Below are positions 8,256 to 19,437 of a stretch of DNA of 64,000 nucleotides, piece after piece; within the stretch, counting starts at the first letter, position 1; the number at the start of each line of letters is the position of its first letter. The position numbers and the translations under genes were made by a program. The stretch is from contig NZ_JACHYE010000008.1 of the NCBI RefSeq assembly GCF_014192645.1, positions 124,001-188,000 on the forward strand, written 5' to 3'. The notes below the pieces were generated by a model. That model was not told where the DNA came from and did not search any database. It was given only the letters and a program-made list of their open reading frames with translations. This DNA is from Herbaspirillum sp. Sphag64. Lineage in GTDB: Bacteria; Pseudomonadota; Gammaproteobacteria; Burkholderiales; Burkholderiaceae_D.

Positions 8256-9443
8256 ATGTTGCACTTGCCAGGCTTGACCTTCGATCACGGTGATGACATC
8301 GCCGCTCTGCGTGCTGCCGTCGCTGAATTTGCGCAGGCAGAAATTGCGCCTCGCGCCGCCGAGATCGACCGCAGCGACCAGTTCCCAATGGATCTGTGGC
8401 AAAAAATGGGCGCACTCGGTGTACTCGGCATCACAGCCGATGAGCAATACGGCGGTGCCGGCATGGGCTATCTGGCGCACATCATCGCGCTCGAAGAAAT
8501 CTCGCGCGCCTCGGCCTCGGTCGGACTGTCCTACGGCGCTCACTCCAATCTGTGCGTAAACCAGATCAAGCGCAACGGTACCACCGCACAAAAGGATCGT
8601 TACCTGCCCAAACTGATTTCGGGCGACTTCATCGGTGCGCTCGCCATGTCAGAGCCCGGCGCCGGTTCCGACGTCGTCAGCATGAAGCTGCGGGCCGAGA
8701 AGAAAGGCGACCGCTATGTCCTCAATGGCAGCAAGATGTGGATCACCAATGGTCCGGATGCCGATGTACTAGTGGTTTATGCCAAGACCGATCTGGCCGC
8801 CGGTCCGCGGGGTATGACGGCATTCCTAGTGGAAAAGAATTTCAAGGGATTCTCGGTCGCACAAAAACTCGACAAGCTCGGCATGCGTGGTTCGCATACC
8901 GGGGAGCTGGTGTTTCAGGATTGCGAAGTGCCGGAAGAAAACGTGCTCGGTGGCATCGGACGCGGCGTCAATGTCCTGATGTCCGGCCTTGACTATGAAC
9001 GCGCCGTACTCTCCGGCGGGCCTCTGGGCATTATGCAAGCCTGTATGGATGTGGTCGTTCCCTATGTCCACGAACGGCATCAGTTTGGTCAGGCTATCGG
9101 CGAGTTCCAGCTGATGCAGGGCAAGCTGGCTGATATGTACTCGACCATGATGGCGTGCAAAGCCTATGTCTATGCTGTGGGTCAGGCCTGCGATCGTGCC
9201 AGCACGCCAGACGCTGCACGCGCCTTGCGCAAGGATGCCGCCGGCGCGATTCTGTATGCCGCCGAGAAAGCCACCTGGATGGCCGGCGAAGCAATTCAGG
9301 CATTGGGAGGCAACGGCTATATCAATGACTATGCGACTGGACGCCTGTGGCGCGACGCCAAGCTCTATGAAATCGGTGCCGGCACCAGTGAAATCCGACG
9401 CATGCTGATCGGCCGCGAACTGTTTGCCGAGACCATGGGCTGA
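8256..9443 (+). CDS. liuA: isovaleryl-CoA dehydrogenase
   Basis: FAD enzyme that oxidises isovaleryl-CoA to 3-methylcrotonyl-CoA, the first committed step of the leucine-specific pathway. It carries both acyl-CoA dehydrogenase signatures: [13 protein letters not shown] (128-140) and the C-terminal QALGGNGY...[12 protein letters not shown]. The base is probably Glu248 in [12 protein letters not shown], the position typical of isovaleryl-CoA dehydrogenase and unlike medium-chain enzymes, which use a C-terminal Glu. The product is 395 residues. ATG 8256 has AAGGAGA 6 bases upstream; the 33 codons open before it run through the operator and are not likely translated. Confidence 0.94.
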   Translation: MLHLPGLTFDHGDDIAALRAAVAEFAQAEIAPRAAEIDRSDQFPMDLWQKMGALGVLGITADEQYGGAGMGYLAHIIALEEISRASASVGLSYGAHSNLCVNQIKRNGTTAQKDRYLPKLISGDFIGALAMSEPGAGSDVVSMKLRAEKKGDRYVLNGSKMWITNGPDADVLVVYAKTDLAAGPRGMTAFLVEKNFKGFSVAQKLDKLGMRGSHTGELVFQDCEVPEENVLGGIGRGVNVLMSGLDYERAVLSGGPLGIMQACMDVVVPYVHERHQFGQAIGEFQLMQGKLADMYSTMMACKAYVYAVGQACDRASTPDAARALRKDAAGAILYAAEKATWMAGEAIQALGGNGYINDYATGRLWRDAKLYEIGAGTSEIRRMLIGRELFAETMG

Positions 9444-9507
9444 ACCCGTACCTCTATCAACATCAGAACCGTACACCACTTTTTATCAAGACATTGAGGA
9501 GACAGAC

Positions 9508-10719
9508 ATGCAGGACCTTACCGTGAATGACCCTATTGTTATCGTCGGCGCTGCACGCACCCCCATGGGCGCTTTTCAGGGCGAGTTATCGGCACTGACC
9601 GCCAGCGATCTGGGTGCGGCTGCGATCAAGGCTGCGTTGGAACGTGCTGGCATTGCAGCAGCCGAAGTGCAGGATGTCCTGTTCGGCAATTGCCTGATGG
9701 CGGGGCAAGGTCAGGCACCGGCACGGCAGGCTGCCATCAAGGCCGGCATTCCTGTCTCGGCTGGTGCCGTCACACTGTCGAAGATGTGTGGCTCAGCGAT
9801 GCAGGCCACCATGTTCGGATTCGACTCCATCCTCACGGGCACCAATGAGGTCGTCGTGACCGGTGGCATGGAGTCGATGACCAACGCACCCTATCTCATC
9901 CCGAAGGCGCGCGGCGGTTATCGCATCGGTCACGGCATGCTGTTTGATCACATGATGCTCGATGGTCTGGAAGACGCGTATACCCGTGACGAAAAAGGGG
10001 GCGGTCGCGCCATGGGCACCTTCGGCGAAGACTGTGCCGCCAAATACAAATTCACCCGCGGTGAACAGGATGCCTTTGCCATCGCTTCGGTCCAGCGCGC
10101 ACAGCAGGCTGCCGCCAATGGTGGATTCCAGTGGGAAATCGCACCCATCACAGTCGCTTCACGGACAGGTGATGTTGTCATCGATACAGATGAAGGCCCA
10201 CGCAAAGCCAAACTCGACAAAATTCCCTCGCTCAAACCCGCATTCAAAAAAGACGGCACCATCACCGCTGCCTCGTCTTCGTCCATCAACGACGGTGCCG
10301 CTGCGCTGGTACTGATGCGTGAGTCGACTGCCAAGCGCCTGGGCAGTACACCGATTGCACGCATTGTTGGCCATGCACGCCATTCGCAGGAACCGAACTG
10401 GTTCACCACCGCACCTATCGGTGCGATTCAGAACCTGTACAAAAAGATCGGCTGGAGCACTGCAGATGTCGATCTGTTTGAAATCAACGAAGCCTTTGCC
10501 GTCGTACCGATGGCTGCCATGGCCGAGCTCGGCATTGGTCACGACAAAATCAATATCCATGGCGGTGCGTGTGCGCTGGGGCATCCTATCGGTGCTTCTG
10601 GTGCCCGTATCCTCGTCACGTTGATCGGCGCCTTGAAAAAGACCGGTGGCAAGCGCGGTGTCGCGGCGCTGTGTATCGGTGGTGGCGAAGGTACCGCCAT
10701 GGCCATTGAACTGATCTGA
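9508..10719 (+). CDS. acetyl-CoA C-acyltransferase (thiolase)
   Basis: Biosynthetic-type thiolase that condenses or cleaves acetoacetyl-CoA. The active-site Cys94 is in LSKMCGSAMQA, and the C-terminal motifs NEAFAV, GGACALGHPIGASGAR (His and Cys catalytic residues) and GGGEGTA are intact. The length is 403 residues. The start at 9508 follows GAGGAGA. In the liu cluster it would split acetoacetyl-CoA produced with acetoacetate at the end of leucine breakdown. It is 64 bases downstream of liuA and likely co-transcribed. AtoB- or PhaA-like; the two cannot be separated by eye. Confidence 0.92.
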   Translation: MQDLTVNDPIVIVGAARTPMGAFQGELSALTASDLGAAAIKAALERAGIAAAEVQDVLFGNCLMAGQGQAPARQAAIKAGIPVSAGAVTLSKMCGSAMQATMFGFDSILTGTNEVVVTGGMESMTNAPYLIPKARGGYRIGHGMLFDHMMLDGLEDAYTRDEKGGGRAMGTFGEDCAAKYKFTRGEQDAFAIASVQRAQQAAANGGFQWEIAPITVASRTGDVVIDTDEGPRKAKLDKIPSLKPAFKKDGTITAASSSSINDGAAALVLMRESTAKRLGSTPIARIVGHARHSQEPNWFTTAPIGAIQNLYKKIGWSTADVDLFEINEAFAVVPMAAMAELGIGHDKINIHGGACALGHPIGASGARILVTLIGALKKTGGKRGVAALCIGGGEGTAMAIELI

Positions 10720-10794
10720 GGCTCACCACAGAAGGCCTGCTCCACGGCAGCAGGCCCAATTACTCTCCACGTCACGTCTTGAACAAGGATTCGC

Positions 10795-11397
10795 ATGCGC
10801 TCTCCCATCGACTTTTACTTCGACTTCGGTTCACCCTACGGCTACTTCGCGTCACTGCATATTGAAAAGGTGGCAGCACAAGCCGGTCGCGAAATCCGCT
10901 GGCACGCCATTCTGCTCGGCCCGATCTTCAAGCAGACCAATGGCGCGCCTCTGACCACGTTGCCTGTGAAGGGCAACTATTCCGTGCACGATATGAAACG
11001 CACGGCGCGCTTCCACAATATCCTGTTCAGATTTCCCGACGTGTTCCCGATTGGTACCCAGCATGCGGCACGCGCCGTGCTGTGGGCACAACAGCATGCT
11101 CCAGACAAGGCAGTCACGCTGATTCACACCCTCTTCAGCGCTTACTTCACTGAGAACATTGATATCAGCAAGGCGGAGACCGTGGTGCGTATTGCAGTAG
11201 ATCTGGGGCTGCCGCAAGAGGCGCTGGCAGCGGGTATTGGCGACGAGGCGATCAAGAATGGATTGAAAGAAGCCGTCGATACGGCCTTCCAGCGCGGGGT
11301 ATTCGGTTCACCGTTTGTGATTGTGGACGATGAGCAATTCTGGGGCTTTGATCGTTTTGATCAGCTCGCGAGCTTCCTCAAGAATGGAAAAATCTGA
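10795..11397 (+). CDS. 2-hydroxychromene-2-carboxylate isomerase / DsbA-family oxidoreductase
   Basis: A 200-residue thioredoxin-fold protein of the HCCA isomerase (kappa-class GST-like) family. The N-terminal IDFYFDFGSPYGYF holds the conserved Ser of the family and lacks a CXXC pair, so it is a glutathione-type isomerase and not a dithiol oxidase. The C-terminal GVFGSPFVIVDDEQFWGFDR contains the cis-Pro loop. Some relatives act in naphthalene catabolism, but many are of unknown use; being inside the liu cluster does not tell which. Its stop overlaps the next start by one base. Confidence 0.85.
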   Translation: MRSPIDFYFDFGSPYGYFASLHIEKVAAQAGREIRWHAILLGPIFKQTNGAPLTTLPVKGNYSVHDMKRTARFHNILFRFPDVFPIGTQHAARAVLWAQQHAPDKAVTLIHTLFSAYFTENIDISKAETVVRIAVDLGLPQEALAAGIGDEAIKNGLKEAVDTAFQRGVFGSPFVIVDDEQFWGFDRFDQLASFLKNGKI

Positions 11398-11837
11398 TGG
11401 CTGGCAAGGCTGACAAAGTTACCAAGGGTGGCAACGCAGAATGTCCGTGTGGCAAAGGCAAACTGGTGACCTGTTGCGGGCGCTTCCTGTCGGGTGCGCA
11501 GGTAGCGGAGACTGCAGAGCAATTGATGCGCTCGCGCTATAGCGCCTTCGCGCTCGGTGACGAAGCCTATCTGCGCGCCACCTGGTTTCCCGATAGCTTG
11601 CCCGATGAGCCCCTGACAGGCGAAGACGACGTCAAATGGATAGGCCTTGAGGTGCGCAAGCATCAACACGTCAAGGACAGTGCTGAAGCGACTGTTGAAT
11701 TCGTGGCGCGCTTCAAGGTCAGCGGCCGCGCCCATCGCTTGCATGAGGTGAGTCGCTTCGTACGTCAGGCGGATGCCACAGGCCAGTTGCGCTGGTATTA
11801 CGTCGAAGGTGTGTTCCCGGAACTGGCCGACGACTAA
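11397..11837 (+). CDS. ychJ: YchJ family protein (UPF0225) with SEC-C zinc motif
   Basis: A 146-residue protein with the N-terminal zinc-binding SEC-C-like motif CPCGKG...TCCGRF, then the YchJ core (LMRSRYSAFALGDEAYL) and an NTF2-like ending with RWYYVEG. The role of YchJ is unknown. Here there is one SEC-C motif and no C-terminal second copy. It starts at the ATG that overlaps the previous stop (TGATG), so the two genes are translationally coupled. Confidence 0.88.
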   Translation: MAGKADKVTKGGNAECPCGKGKLVTCCGRFLSGAQVAETAEQLMRSRYSAFALGDEAYLRATWFPDSLPDEPLTGEDDVKWIGLEVRKHQHVKDSAEATVEFVARFKVSGRAHRLHEVSRFVRQADATGQLRWYYVEGVFPELADD

Positions 11838-11858
11838 AAATGGAAGAGTGAGGATGAC

Positions 11859-13478
<1,620 letters not shown>

Positions 13479-13530
13479 GCATGCTATAGCACTCCAAAAA
13501 AAACGCAACAGCCGTCCCTGAGGAGACATC

Positions 13531-15564
13531 ATGTTCGAAAAAATACTGATTGCCAATCGCGGTGAAATCGCCTGCCGGGTCGCAGCGACTGCACGCCGCA
13601 TGGGAATCAAAACAGTCGCCGTTTATTCCGAAGCCGATGCCGGTGCCAAGCACGTCACTGCCTGCGACGAGGCCATCCTGATCGGTCCCGCTGCGGCACG
13701 TGAAAGTTACCTGCAAGCCGAAAAAATCATTGCCGTTGCGCTCGCCACCGGCGCTCAGGCGATTCATCCGGGGTATGGCTTCCTGTCAGAAAACGCTAGC
13801 TTCGCTCAGGCCTGCGCCGACGCCGGTCTGATCTTCATCGGCCCACCCGCTAGCGCCATTACTGCCATGGGATCTAAATCAGCAGCCAAGGCATTGATGG
13901 CACAAGCCGGTGTGCCACTGGTGCCGGGCTACCACGGCGACAATCAGGATGCCGAACTGCTGCAACAGGAAGCCAACCGTATCGGCTACCCGGTCTTGCT
14001 CAAGGCCAGTGCCGGTGGCGGTGGCAAAGGTATGCGCATCGTGGAGCATGCCGATGATTTCAAGGCGGCACTGGCTTCCTGCAAACGTGAAGCCAGCAAT
14101 AGCTTTGGTGATGATAAGGTCTTGGTGGAAAAGTACCTGACCCGTCCGCGACATGTAGAAATTCAGGTCTTTGCCGATCAGCAAGGAAATACCGTTCACC
14201 TGTTCGAACGTGATTGCTCGGTGCAACGACGCCACCAGAAAGTGCTGGAAGAAGCCCCGGCACCCGGCCTCGGTGCCAGTCGGCGTCAAGCCATGGGGGA
14301 AGCGGCTGTAGCCGCTGCCAGAGCGGTTGGCTATGTTGGTGCCGGTACGGTGGAATTCATCGTCGATTGCAGTGCCGACGATGGCAGTGCCGATCGCGGC
14401 GACTTCTATTTCATGGAAATGAATACCCGGCTGCAGGTAGAGCACCCAGTGACGGAAATGATTACCGGACTTGATCTGGTGGAGTGGCAACTGCGAGTGG
14501 CCAGCGGACAAAATCTGCCACTGCGGCAGGAGCAGTTGCACATTGACGGCCATGCCATTGAAGCACGTATTTATGCTGAAAACCCGGAGAAAGGCTTCTT
14601 GCCCGCGATCGGTCGTCTGCACACTCTGCATACGCCCTCTGCGGTCGAATTTGTCGTCCATTCCCACGCGCCGGGCCTGACCAAGGCAGCCGTCAGAATC
14701 GATTCCGGCGTACGTGAGGGCGATGCCATTTCGCCGTTCTATGACCCGATGATCGCCAAACTGATCGTCTGGGGAGCTGACCGACAGACTGCGCTGGCCA
14801 ACATGGCGGCAGCGCTGGCGCAGTATCGTATCGTCGGGCTGGCCACCAATATTACCTTCTTGCAACGACTGATCAGTGGCCATGCCTTCGCCAGTGCTGA
14901 TCTCGATACCGGGTTGATTGCACGTCACCACGATGCGCTGTTCCCGTCGCCACAAGCGGCTAGTCTTGCCACGCTCGCATTGGCAGTCTGTGCGCTGCTG
15001 ACGCAGGAGCGTGCCACATCGAACGAACCCTGGGCACAATCAACTGGCTGGCGGATGAACAGCCGTCTGGTACGTCAACTACCGCTGTCAGATGAGGCCA
15101 GCGTCTATCCGTTGACGGTGGAGTATCTCGATGATCGTCGCTGGGTACTGCACGCTGCGGATCAGAGCTATCACTTGTCGCTGAACCAGCACGATGATTC
15201 AGCATGGTCGATTACACTCGATGATCAGCAGATCAAAGGACATGTCGTGCGTCTGGAAGATGACTTGCATGTGTTCCATCAAGGTCGCCAGCACGTCTTG
15301 CGCTGGGAAGATCCATTGGCGCATGCAGGGCAAAGTGAGGCTGAGGGTGGCCGACTGACTGCGCCGATGCCGGGCAAGATCGTGGCGCTTTTGGTCACTG
15401 CCGGACAAGAGGTCAAGCAAGGTACGCCGCTACTGATCATGGAAGCGATGAAAATGGAGCACACTATTAACGCCCCAGCAGATGGAGTCATCGATACCTT
15501 GCTCTATAAGATCGGTGACCAGGTGGCTGAAGGTACCCAGCTGCTCGGCTTTACGCGGACATAA
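13531..15564 (+). CDS. liuD: methylcrotonoyl-CoA carboxylase, biotin-carboxylase/BCCP (alpha) subunit
   Basis: ATP-dependent carboxylation of biotin, partner of LiuB. Residues 1-450 are biotin carboxylase (KILIANRGEIACR, ATP loop KASAGGGGKGMR, MEMNTRLQVEHPVTE). The middle is the BT domain that docks the beta subunit, and residues ~600-677 are the biotinyl domain with EAMKMEH; the biotinylated residue is Lys641. The length is 677 residues. CTGAGGAGACATC lies just before the ATG. In some bacteria liuC separates liuB and liuD; here they are adjacent. Confidence 0.96.
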   Translation: MFEKILIANRGEIACRVAATARRMGIKTVAVYSEADAGAKHVTACDEAILIGPAAARESYLQAEKIIAVALATGAQAIHPGYGFLSENASFAQACADAGLIFIGPPASAITAMGSKSAAKALMAQAGVPLVPGYHGDNQDAELLQQEANRIGYPVLLKASAGGGGKGMRIVEHADDFKAALASCKREASNSFGDDKVLVEKYLTRPRHVEIQVFADQQGNTVHLFERDCSVQRRHQKVLEEAPAPGLGASRRQAMGEAAVAAARAVGYVGAGTVEFIVDCSADDGSADRGDFYFMEMNTRLQVEHPVTEMITGLDLVEWQLRVASGQNLPLRQEQLHIDGHAIEARIYAENPEKGFLPAIGRLHTLHTPSAVEFVVHSHAPGLTKAAVRIDSGVREGDAISPFYDPMIAKLIVWGADRQTALANMAAALAQYRIVGLATNITFLQRLISGHAFASADLDTGLIARHHDALFPSPQAASLATLALAVCALLTQERATSNEPWAQSTGWRMNSRLVRQLPLSDEASVYPLTVEYLDDRRWVLHAADQSYHLSLNQHDDSAWSITLDDQQIKGHVVRLEDDLHVFHQGRQHVLRWEDPLAHAGQSEAEGGRLTAPMPGKIVALLVTAGQEVKQGTPLLIMEAMKMEHTINAPADGVIDTLLYKIGDQVAEGTQLLGFTRT

Positions 15565-15591
15565 GCGCCAAGATCGGACGGTTCCAGCACC

Positions 15592-16527
15592 ATGCCAGCC
15601 AATCCCCATGCACTGCCAGCCAGCGTTCACGTGCTTGAGCGTGGCTGGCTGTCGGCCAATAATATTCTGTTCCTTGGTCGTGACGAGACAGCACTGGTCG
15701 ACAGCGGCTACGTGACGCACGCTGCGCAAACCATTTCGTTGATTGAGCACAGCCTGCAATCACGACAACGGCCGGTGCAACTGAACCGCTTGTTCAACAC
15801 GCACTTGCACTCAGATCATTGCGGTGGCAACGCTATGCTACAGGCACGCTTTGGCTGTCACACCAGTATCCCGGCAGGAGAGACCGATAAGGTTAGTCGC
15901 TGGGACGAAAACGCACTCAGTTTTCAGGCAACCGGGCAGCAATGCCCGCGTTTTGGATTTGATGCCGGGATTGAAGACGGTGCGACGCTGATGCTGGGCG
16001 ATCTATCATGGCAGGCACTCGCCGCGCCCGGTCATGATCCACATTCGCTGATTTTTTACTGTGCACCTGAACGACTGCTGATCTCGGCCGATGCGCTGTG
16101 GCGAAACGGCTTTGGCGTGATTTTCCCGGAGCTCGAAGGCGAGTCCGGCTTCCCTGAAGTCGCGGCGACACTGGATCTGATTGCGACACTGGATGTACGA
16201 CTCGTGATTCCCGGCCATGGCGCACCGTTCACCGATGTCGCAGCAGCGCTGGCACGGGCGCGTACCCGGCTGGACTATTTACGTAGCGATCCGTTACGCA
16301 ATGCGCAGAATGCCGTCAAAGTCATCCTAAAATTCCTGCTGCTGGAACGACAGGCAATATCGCTCGATAGCCTGCCTGCACTGATGACTGAAACACCTTT
16401 GCTAGCCTTATGCAACCAGCAATTCTTCCACAGTAGCGCCGAGGCGCTGGCGGACTGGGCCAGCAATCAACTGATCAAGGCAGGTGCAGCAGCCCGTTCG
16501 GCAACGCACTTGCTAAACGCGGGTTAG
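15592..16527 (+). CDS. MBL-fold metallo-hydrolase
   Basis: A second metallo-beta-lactamase fold protein, 311 residues, with NTHLHSDHCGGN as the metal motif near residue 70, APGHDPHS, an SADALW aspartate and a late PGHGAP histidine. Glyoxalase-II-like in size and motifs, with a C-terminal helical part (~220-311). It follows liuD by 27 bases on the same strand and so is probably in the liu transcript. It is a different branch from the MBL protein at 6502-7584. Substrate unknown; a thioester hydrolase is a reasonable guess. Confidence 0.82.
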   Translation: MPANPHALPASVHVLERGWLSANNILFLGRDETALVDSGYVTHAAQTISLIEHSLQSRQRPVQLNRLFNTHLHSDHCGGNAMLQARFGCHTSIPAGETDKVSRWDENALSFQATGQQCPRFGFDAGIEDGATLMLGDLSWQALAAPGHDPHSLIFYCAPERLLISADALWRNGFGVIFPELEGESGFPEVAATLDLIATLDVRLVIPGHGAPFTDVAAALARARTRLDYLRSDPLRNAQNAVKVILKFLLLERQAISLDSLPALMTETPLLALCNQQFFHSSAEALADWASNQLIKAGAAARSATHLLNAG

Positions 16528-16571
16528 TGCTTGCGGGTAAAATAATTTTTTTATCTCCATCCCACCTTCCT

Positions 16572-17501
16572 ATGCGCATCCTGTTTTATTCCGCCGACAC
16601 CAGCAATCAGGACGCCTGGTTGCACGCCTTGCGCAGCGCACTGCCTGCTGCCGAAATCGCACCTTGGGAAGCTGGTGACACCCGCTCAGCCGATTATGCG
16701 ATCGTCTGGAAGCCGCCCGCTGCGATGCTGGCCGCACACCCGGAACTGAAGGCTGTGTTCAATCTTGGCGCTGGTGTGGATGCGATTTTGCAACTCGGTG
16801 TAGTACCAGATGACTTGCCGCTGATCCGTATCGATGATGGCGGCATGGCGGAGCAAATGGCCGAATTTGCGACACAGGCAACCTTGCGCTATTACCGACG
16901 GCTCGACCAGTACGAACAACAGGCACGACAAGGCCAATGGCTGCCACTGGAACCGTTTGAGAAGGAAGATTTTGGTGTCGGCATACTCGGCATGGGCTTG
17001 CTGGGGCAGCGCATTGCCGCTAGCCTGCAGCACTTTGGCTTTACGGTACATGGCTGGAGTCGCGCCAGTAAGGACGTTCCGGGAATGAACAGTTTTGCCG
17101 GTGCCGAACAATTGCCGGCCTTCTTGCAGCGCTCGCGCGTTTTGATCTGCATGCTGCCACTGACGCCGGAGACCACTGGTATCCTTAATCGCACGACGCT
17201 GTCGCAGTTGCCACGTGGCGCCTATCTGATCAATCTGGCACGCGGCGGGCATCTGGTGGAAGCAGATCTGCTGCCCTTGCTGGAGCAAGGGCAACTGGCG
17301 GGTGCCACGCTGGATGTCTTTGCGCACGAACCGCTGGAGCCGGCGCATCCATTCTGGAGTGATACACGGATCACGATCACTCCACATATCTCGGCACTAA
17401 CGGTACGCAGCATTGCGGCACAACAGATTGCCAAAAAGCTGCAGGCGCTGCAACAGGGCCTTCCTGTTGCCGGGCTGGTGGATCGCCGCCTCGGTTACTA
17501 A
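16572..17501 (+). CDS. ghrA: glyoxylate/hydroxypyruvate reductase A-type dehydrogenase
   Basis: NAD(P)H-dependent D-2-hydroxyacid dehydrogenase, 309 residues. The nucleotide-binding loop is VGILGMGLLGQRIA, the catalytic Arg is in NLARGGHLVE, the Glu in AHEPLEP, and the His in ITPHISA. It resembles GhrA, which reduces glyoxylate and hydroxypyruvate. MRILFYSA at ATG 16572 is the natural N-terminus; a GTG at 16527 overlapping the previous stop would add 15 atypical residues. Its link to leucine breakdown is not obvious; it may simply ride in the operon. Confidence 0.87.
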   Translation: MRILFYSADTSNQDAWLHALRSALPAAEIAPWEAGDTRSADYAIVWKPPAAMLAAHPELKAVFNLGAGVDAILQLGVVPDDLPLIRIDDGGMAEQMAEFATQATLRYYRRLDQYEQQARQGQWLPLEPFEKEDFGVGILGMGLLGQRIAASLQHFGFTVHGWSRASKDVPGMNSFAGAEQLPAFLQRSRVLICMLPLTPETTGILNRTTLSQLPRGAYLINLARGGHLVEADLLPLLEQGQLAGATLDVFAHEPLEPAHPFWSDTRITITPHISALTVRSIAAQQIAKKLQALQQGLPVAGLVDRRLGY

Positions 17502-17518
17502 CTATCTGGACATGAATA

Positions 17519-18022
17519 ATGCATCAAACCTCTTCTACCCTGCCCGAAGCTGCCCAGCGCGTCGCCGATCTGCTGGCCGCGCTGCAGCATGATCGCCCGG
17601 TGGTGATGTTGTCTGAAGCTGGGCGCACGGCCGCTGAAGCAGCAGCCGGTTTAGGCTGTAGCGTCGCCGAGATTGCCAAGTCGATCATCTTTCGCCGCCT
17701 CTCTGATGAGACGCCGGTACTGGTGATTGCCAGCGGCAGCAATCGCGTTGATGAAACCAAGGTGGCTGCATACGTTGGCGCTCTCGGCAAAGCCGATGCC
17801 CGTTTCGTGCGTGAGAAAACCGGTTACGTCATCGGCGGTGTTTCGCCCATTGGACATGCGGTCAAACCTGTCATGTTGCTGGATCAGGATCTGTTCAAGT
17901 TCGACAGCATCTGGGCTGCTGCCGGTCATCCGCATGCCGTCTTCAATCTGACGGCGCAGCAACTACAATCCATGACCGGAGCGACCGTCGCCGACATCGC
18001 ACTGGTCGCCAGTGCAATATAA
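17519..18022 (+). CDS. YbaK/EbsC family aminoacyl-tRNA deacylase
   Basis: A 167-residue YbaK-fold protein. It has the family core: AEIAKSIIFR (conserved Lys), ASGSNRVDETK, TGYVIGGVSPIGH and HPHAVFNLT. Members hydrolyse mischarged tRNAs (for example Cys-tRNA(Pro)), but this group is distant from E. coli YbaK and its tRNA target cannot be read from the sequence. It is 17 bases after ghrA and 24 before liuE. Confidence 0.85.
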   Translation: MHQTSSTLPEAAQRVADLLAALQHDRPVVMLSEAGRTAAEAAAGLGCSVAEIAKSIIFRRLSDETPVLVIASGSNRVDETKVAAYVGALGKADARFVREKTGYVIGGVSPIGHAVKPVMLLDQDLFKFDSIWAAAGHPHAVFNLTAQQLQSMTGATVADIALVASAI

Positions 18023-18046
18023 AATCAGGATAGAGGAGACACTGTC

Positions 18047-18955
18047 ATGCGCTTTCCCAAACAAGTCAAAATCGTTGAAGTTGGCCCTCGGGACGGTTTG
18101 CAAAATGAACAGCAAACCATCTCTGCGGCGGTCAAGATTGAACTCGTCAACAGACTCACCGCTGCCGGCTTTGTCAATATCGAAGCGGCCTCGTTTGTGT
18201 CGCCCAAATGGGTGCCGCAAATGGCGACCTCGACCGACGTCATGCAAGGGATCCAGCGTCGGGAAGGTGTCATCTACTCGGCATTGACACCGAACATGAA
18301 GGGATTTGATGCGGCATTGGCTGCGGGTGTGGATGAGGTGGTGATCTTTGCCGCTGCTTCGGAAGCGTTTTCGCACAAGAACATCAATTGCTCGATTGCC
18401 GAATCCATTGCACGTTTCAGTGAAGTGGCCGCCGCCGCCAAACAGCATGGCAAGCGCTTGCGTGCTGCCGTCAGTTGCGCCTTCGGCTGTCCTTATCAGG
18501 GCGAGGTACCTCTTGCAGCCATCACTGATGTGGTGACTCGCTTGCAGGATCTGGGCTGTGACGAAATCGACATTGCCGACACCATCGGTGTAGCCACCCC
18601 GAATAAAGTCGCACCTGTCATGGAAACGGCGGCCAGGGTATTCCCCATCACCGGCTTGTCAGGCCACTTTCATGACACCTACGGGCAGGCACTGGCCAAT
18701 ATCTACGCCAGTCTGGAAGTCGGTATCACGATCTATCATGCGTCAGTCGCCGGACTGGGCGGTTGTCCTTATGCCCGCGGTGCTACCGGCAATGTGGCCA
18801 CCGAAGATGTGCTGTACATGATGCAGGGCCTGGGTATCGCGACTGGTGTCGATCTCGACCTGGTGGTAGACGCCGGTCAGTTCATCTCGCAACAACTGGG
18901 GCGCAAGAGTAGCAGCCGCGCAGGCAACGCAATTGCCGCTAAACGTCAAAGCTGA
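18047..18955 (+). CDS. liuE: hydroxymethylglutaryl-CoA lyase
   Basis: Cleaves HMG-CoA to acetyl-CoA and acetoacetate, the last step of leucine degradation. TIM-barrel HMGL-like protein, 302 residues: VEVGPRDGLQNE (metal Asp and base Arg), SALTPNMKG, HFHDTYGQALAN (metal His pair) and the loop signature SVAGLGGCPYA with the catalytic Cys. ATAGAGGAGACACTGTC gives a strong ribosome binding site. It is the last gene of the liu run. Confidence 0.96.
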   Translation: MRFPKQVKIVEVGPRDGLQNEQQTISAAVKIELVNRLTAAGFVNIEAASFVSPKWVPQMATSTDVMQGIQRREGVIYSALTPNMKGFDAALAAGVDEVVIFAAASEAFSHKNINCSIAESIARFSEVAAAAKQHGKRLRAAVSCAFGCPYQGEVPLAAITDVVTRLQDLGCDEIDIADTIGVATPNKVAPVMETAARVFPITGLSGHFHDTYGQALANIYASLEVGITIYHASVAGLGGCPYARGATGNVATEDVLYMMQGLGIATGVDLDLVVDAGQFISQQLGRKSSSRAGNAIAAKRQS

Positions 18956-19017
18956 CGTCAGAGCAACTTTCTGGTCGTATCGAACACGGTGCCAGTGTGG
19001 CGCCTTGTTCGGATCTA

Positions 19018-19173
19018 TCAATGTGAATGGCGATTGTGCGCACTATGATAGAGCGCGCTGCGGGCCCGAATTTTCTTGAGCCGGCCACGCAGGTAACGGC
19101 TGTGCAATCCAGCAGCCAGCACAATCACCACTGCCATCCCGCAGACGGCAAAAATATTTGTCAGATTGTCCAT
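19018..19173 (-). CDS. small single-pass membrane protein (51 residues, unknown)
   Basis: On the - strand a frame of 51 codons starts at ATG 19173 behind AAGGGGAAGAAA and stops with TGA at 19018-19020. Residues ~6-23 (IFAVCGMAVVIVLAAGL) form one hydrophobic helix, followed by a strongly basic and His-rich tail (RGRLKKIRARS, HSAHNRHSH). By the positive-inside rule the tail is cytoplasmic. A good ribosome binding site plus a membrane segment make it more likely real than chance. It lies in the gap between liuE and the nitronate monooxygenase gene. Product family not recognised. Confidence 0.55.
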   Translation of the reverse strand: MDNLTNIFAVCGMAVVIVLAAGLHSRYLRGRLKKIRARSALYHSAHNRHSH

Positions 19174-19437
19174 TTTCTTCCCCTTAGGTTACTTGCTGCT
19201 TCTTGCGACAAAACATGTTCATGCCTGCATCACGCAAATCGTATGCCAAGGCAGAGCTGGCATCGGGAACAGTCGTTTTTCCTTGTTTTTAGAGTTAAAG
19301 ATAATACGAATTCGTATGAAAAACACCAATCTAGTGCGACGCAGTCTGAAGAAACAACAAGAAAAGCACGATCGTAATATTTTTAGCCGTATTTATCCTA
19401 TAATCAGCGGACTTCCTACAACAACGAGACATTCATC
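19174..19437. other. intergenic region upstream of the nitronate monooxygenase gene
   Basis: AT-rich spacer. It holds a 14-bp perfect palindrome at 19304-19317 and a consensus TATAAT at 19399-19404, 33 bases before the start codon at 19438, without a convincing -35 box. I see no coding frame with a ribosome binding site on the + strand. Confidence 0.5.
19304..19317. promoter_or_regulatory. perfect 14-bp palindrome, possible operator
   Basis: ATACGAATTCGTAT reads the same on both strands and sits 120 bases before the nitronate monooxygenase start in an AT-rich stretch. Such palindromes are typical repressor sites (TetR type, for instance), but the regulator is unknown and no regulator gene lies beside it. 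Confidence 0.35.

Noticed and set aside
13879-15039. 386-codon - strand open frame opposite liuD
   Set aside because: Antisense to a highly conserved carboxylase gene, with unnatural composition; GC-rich third positions in liuD explain the absence of stops.
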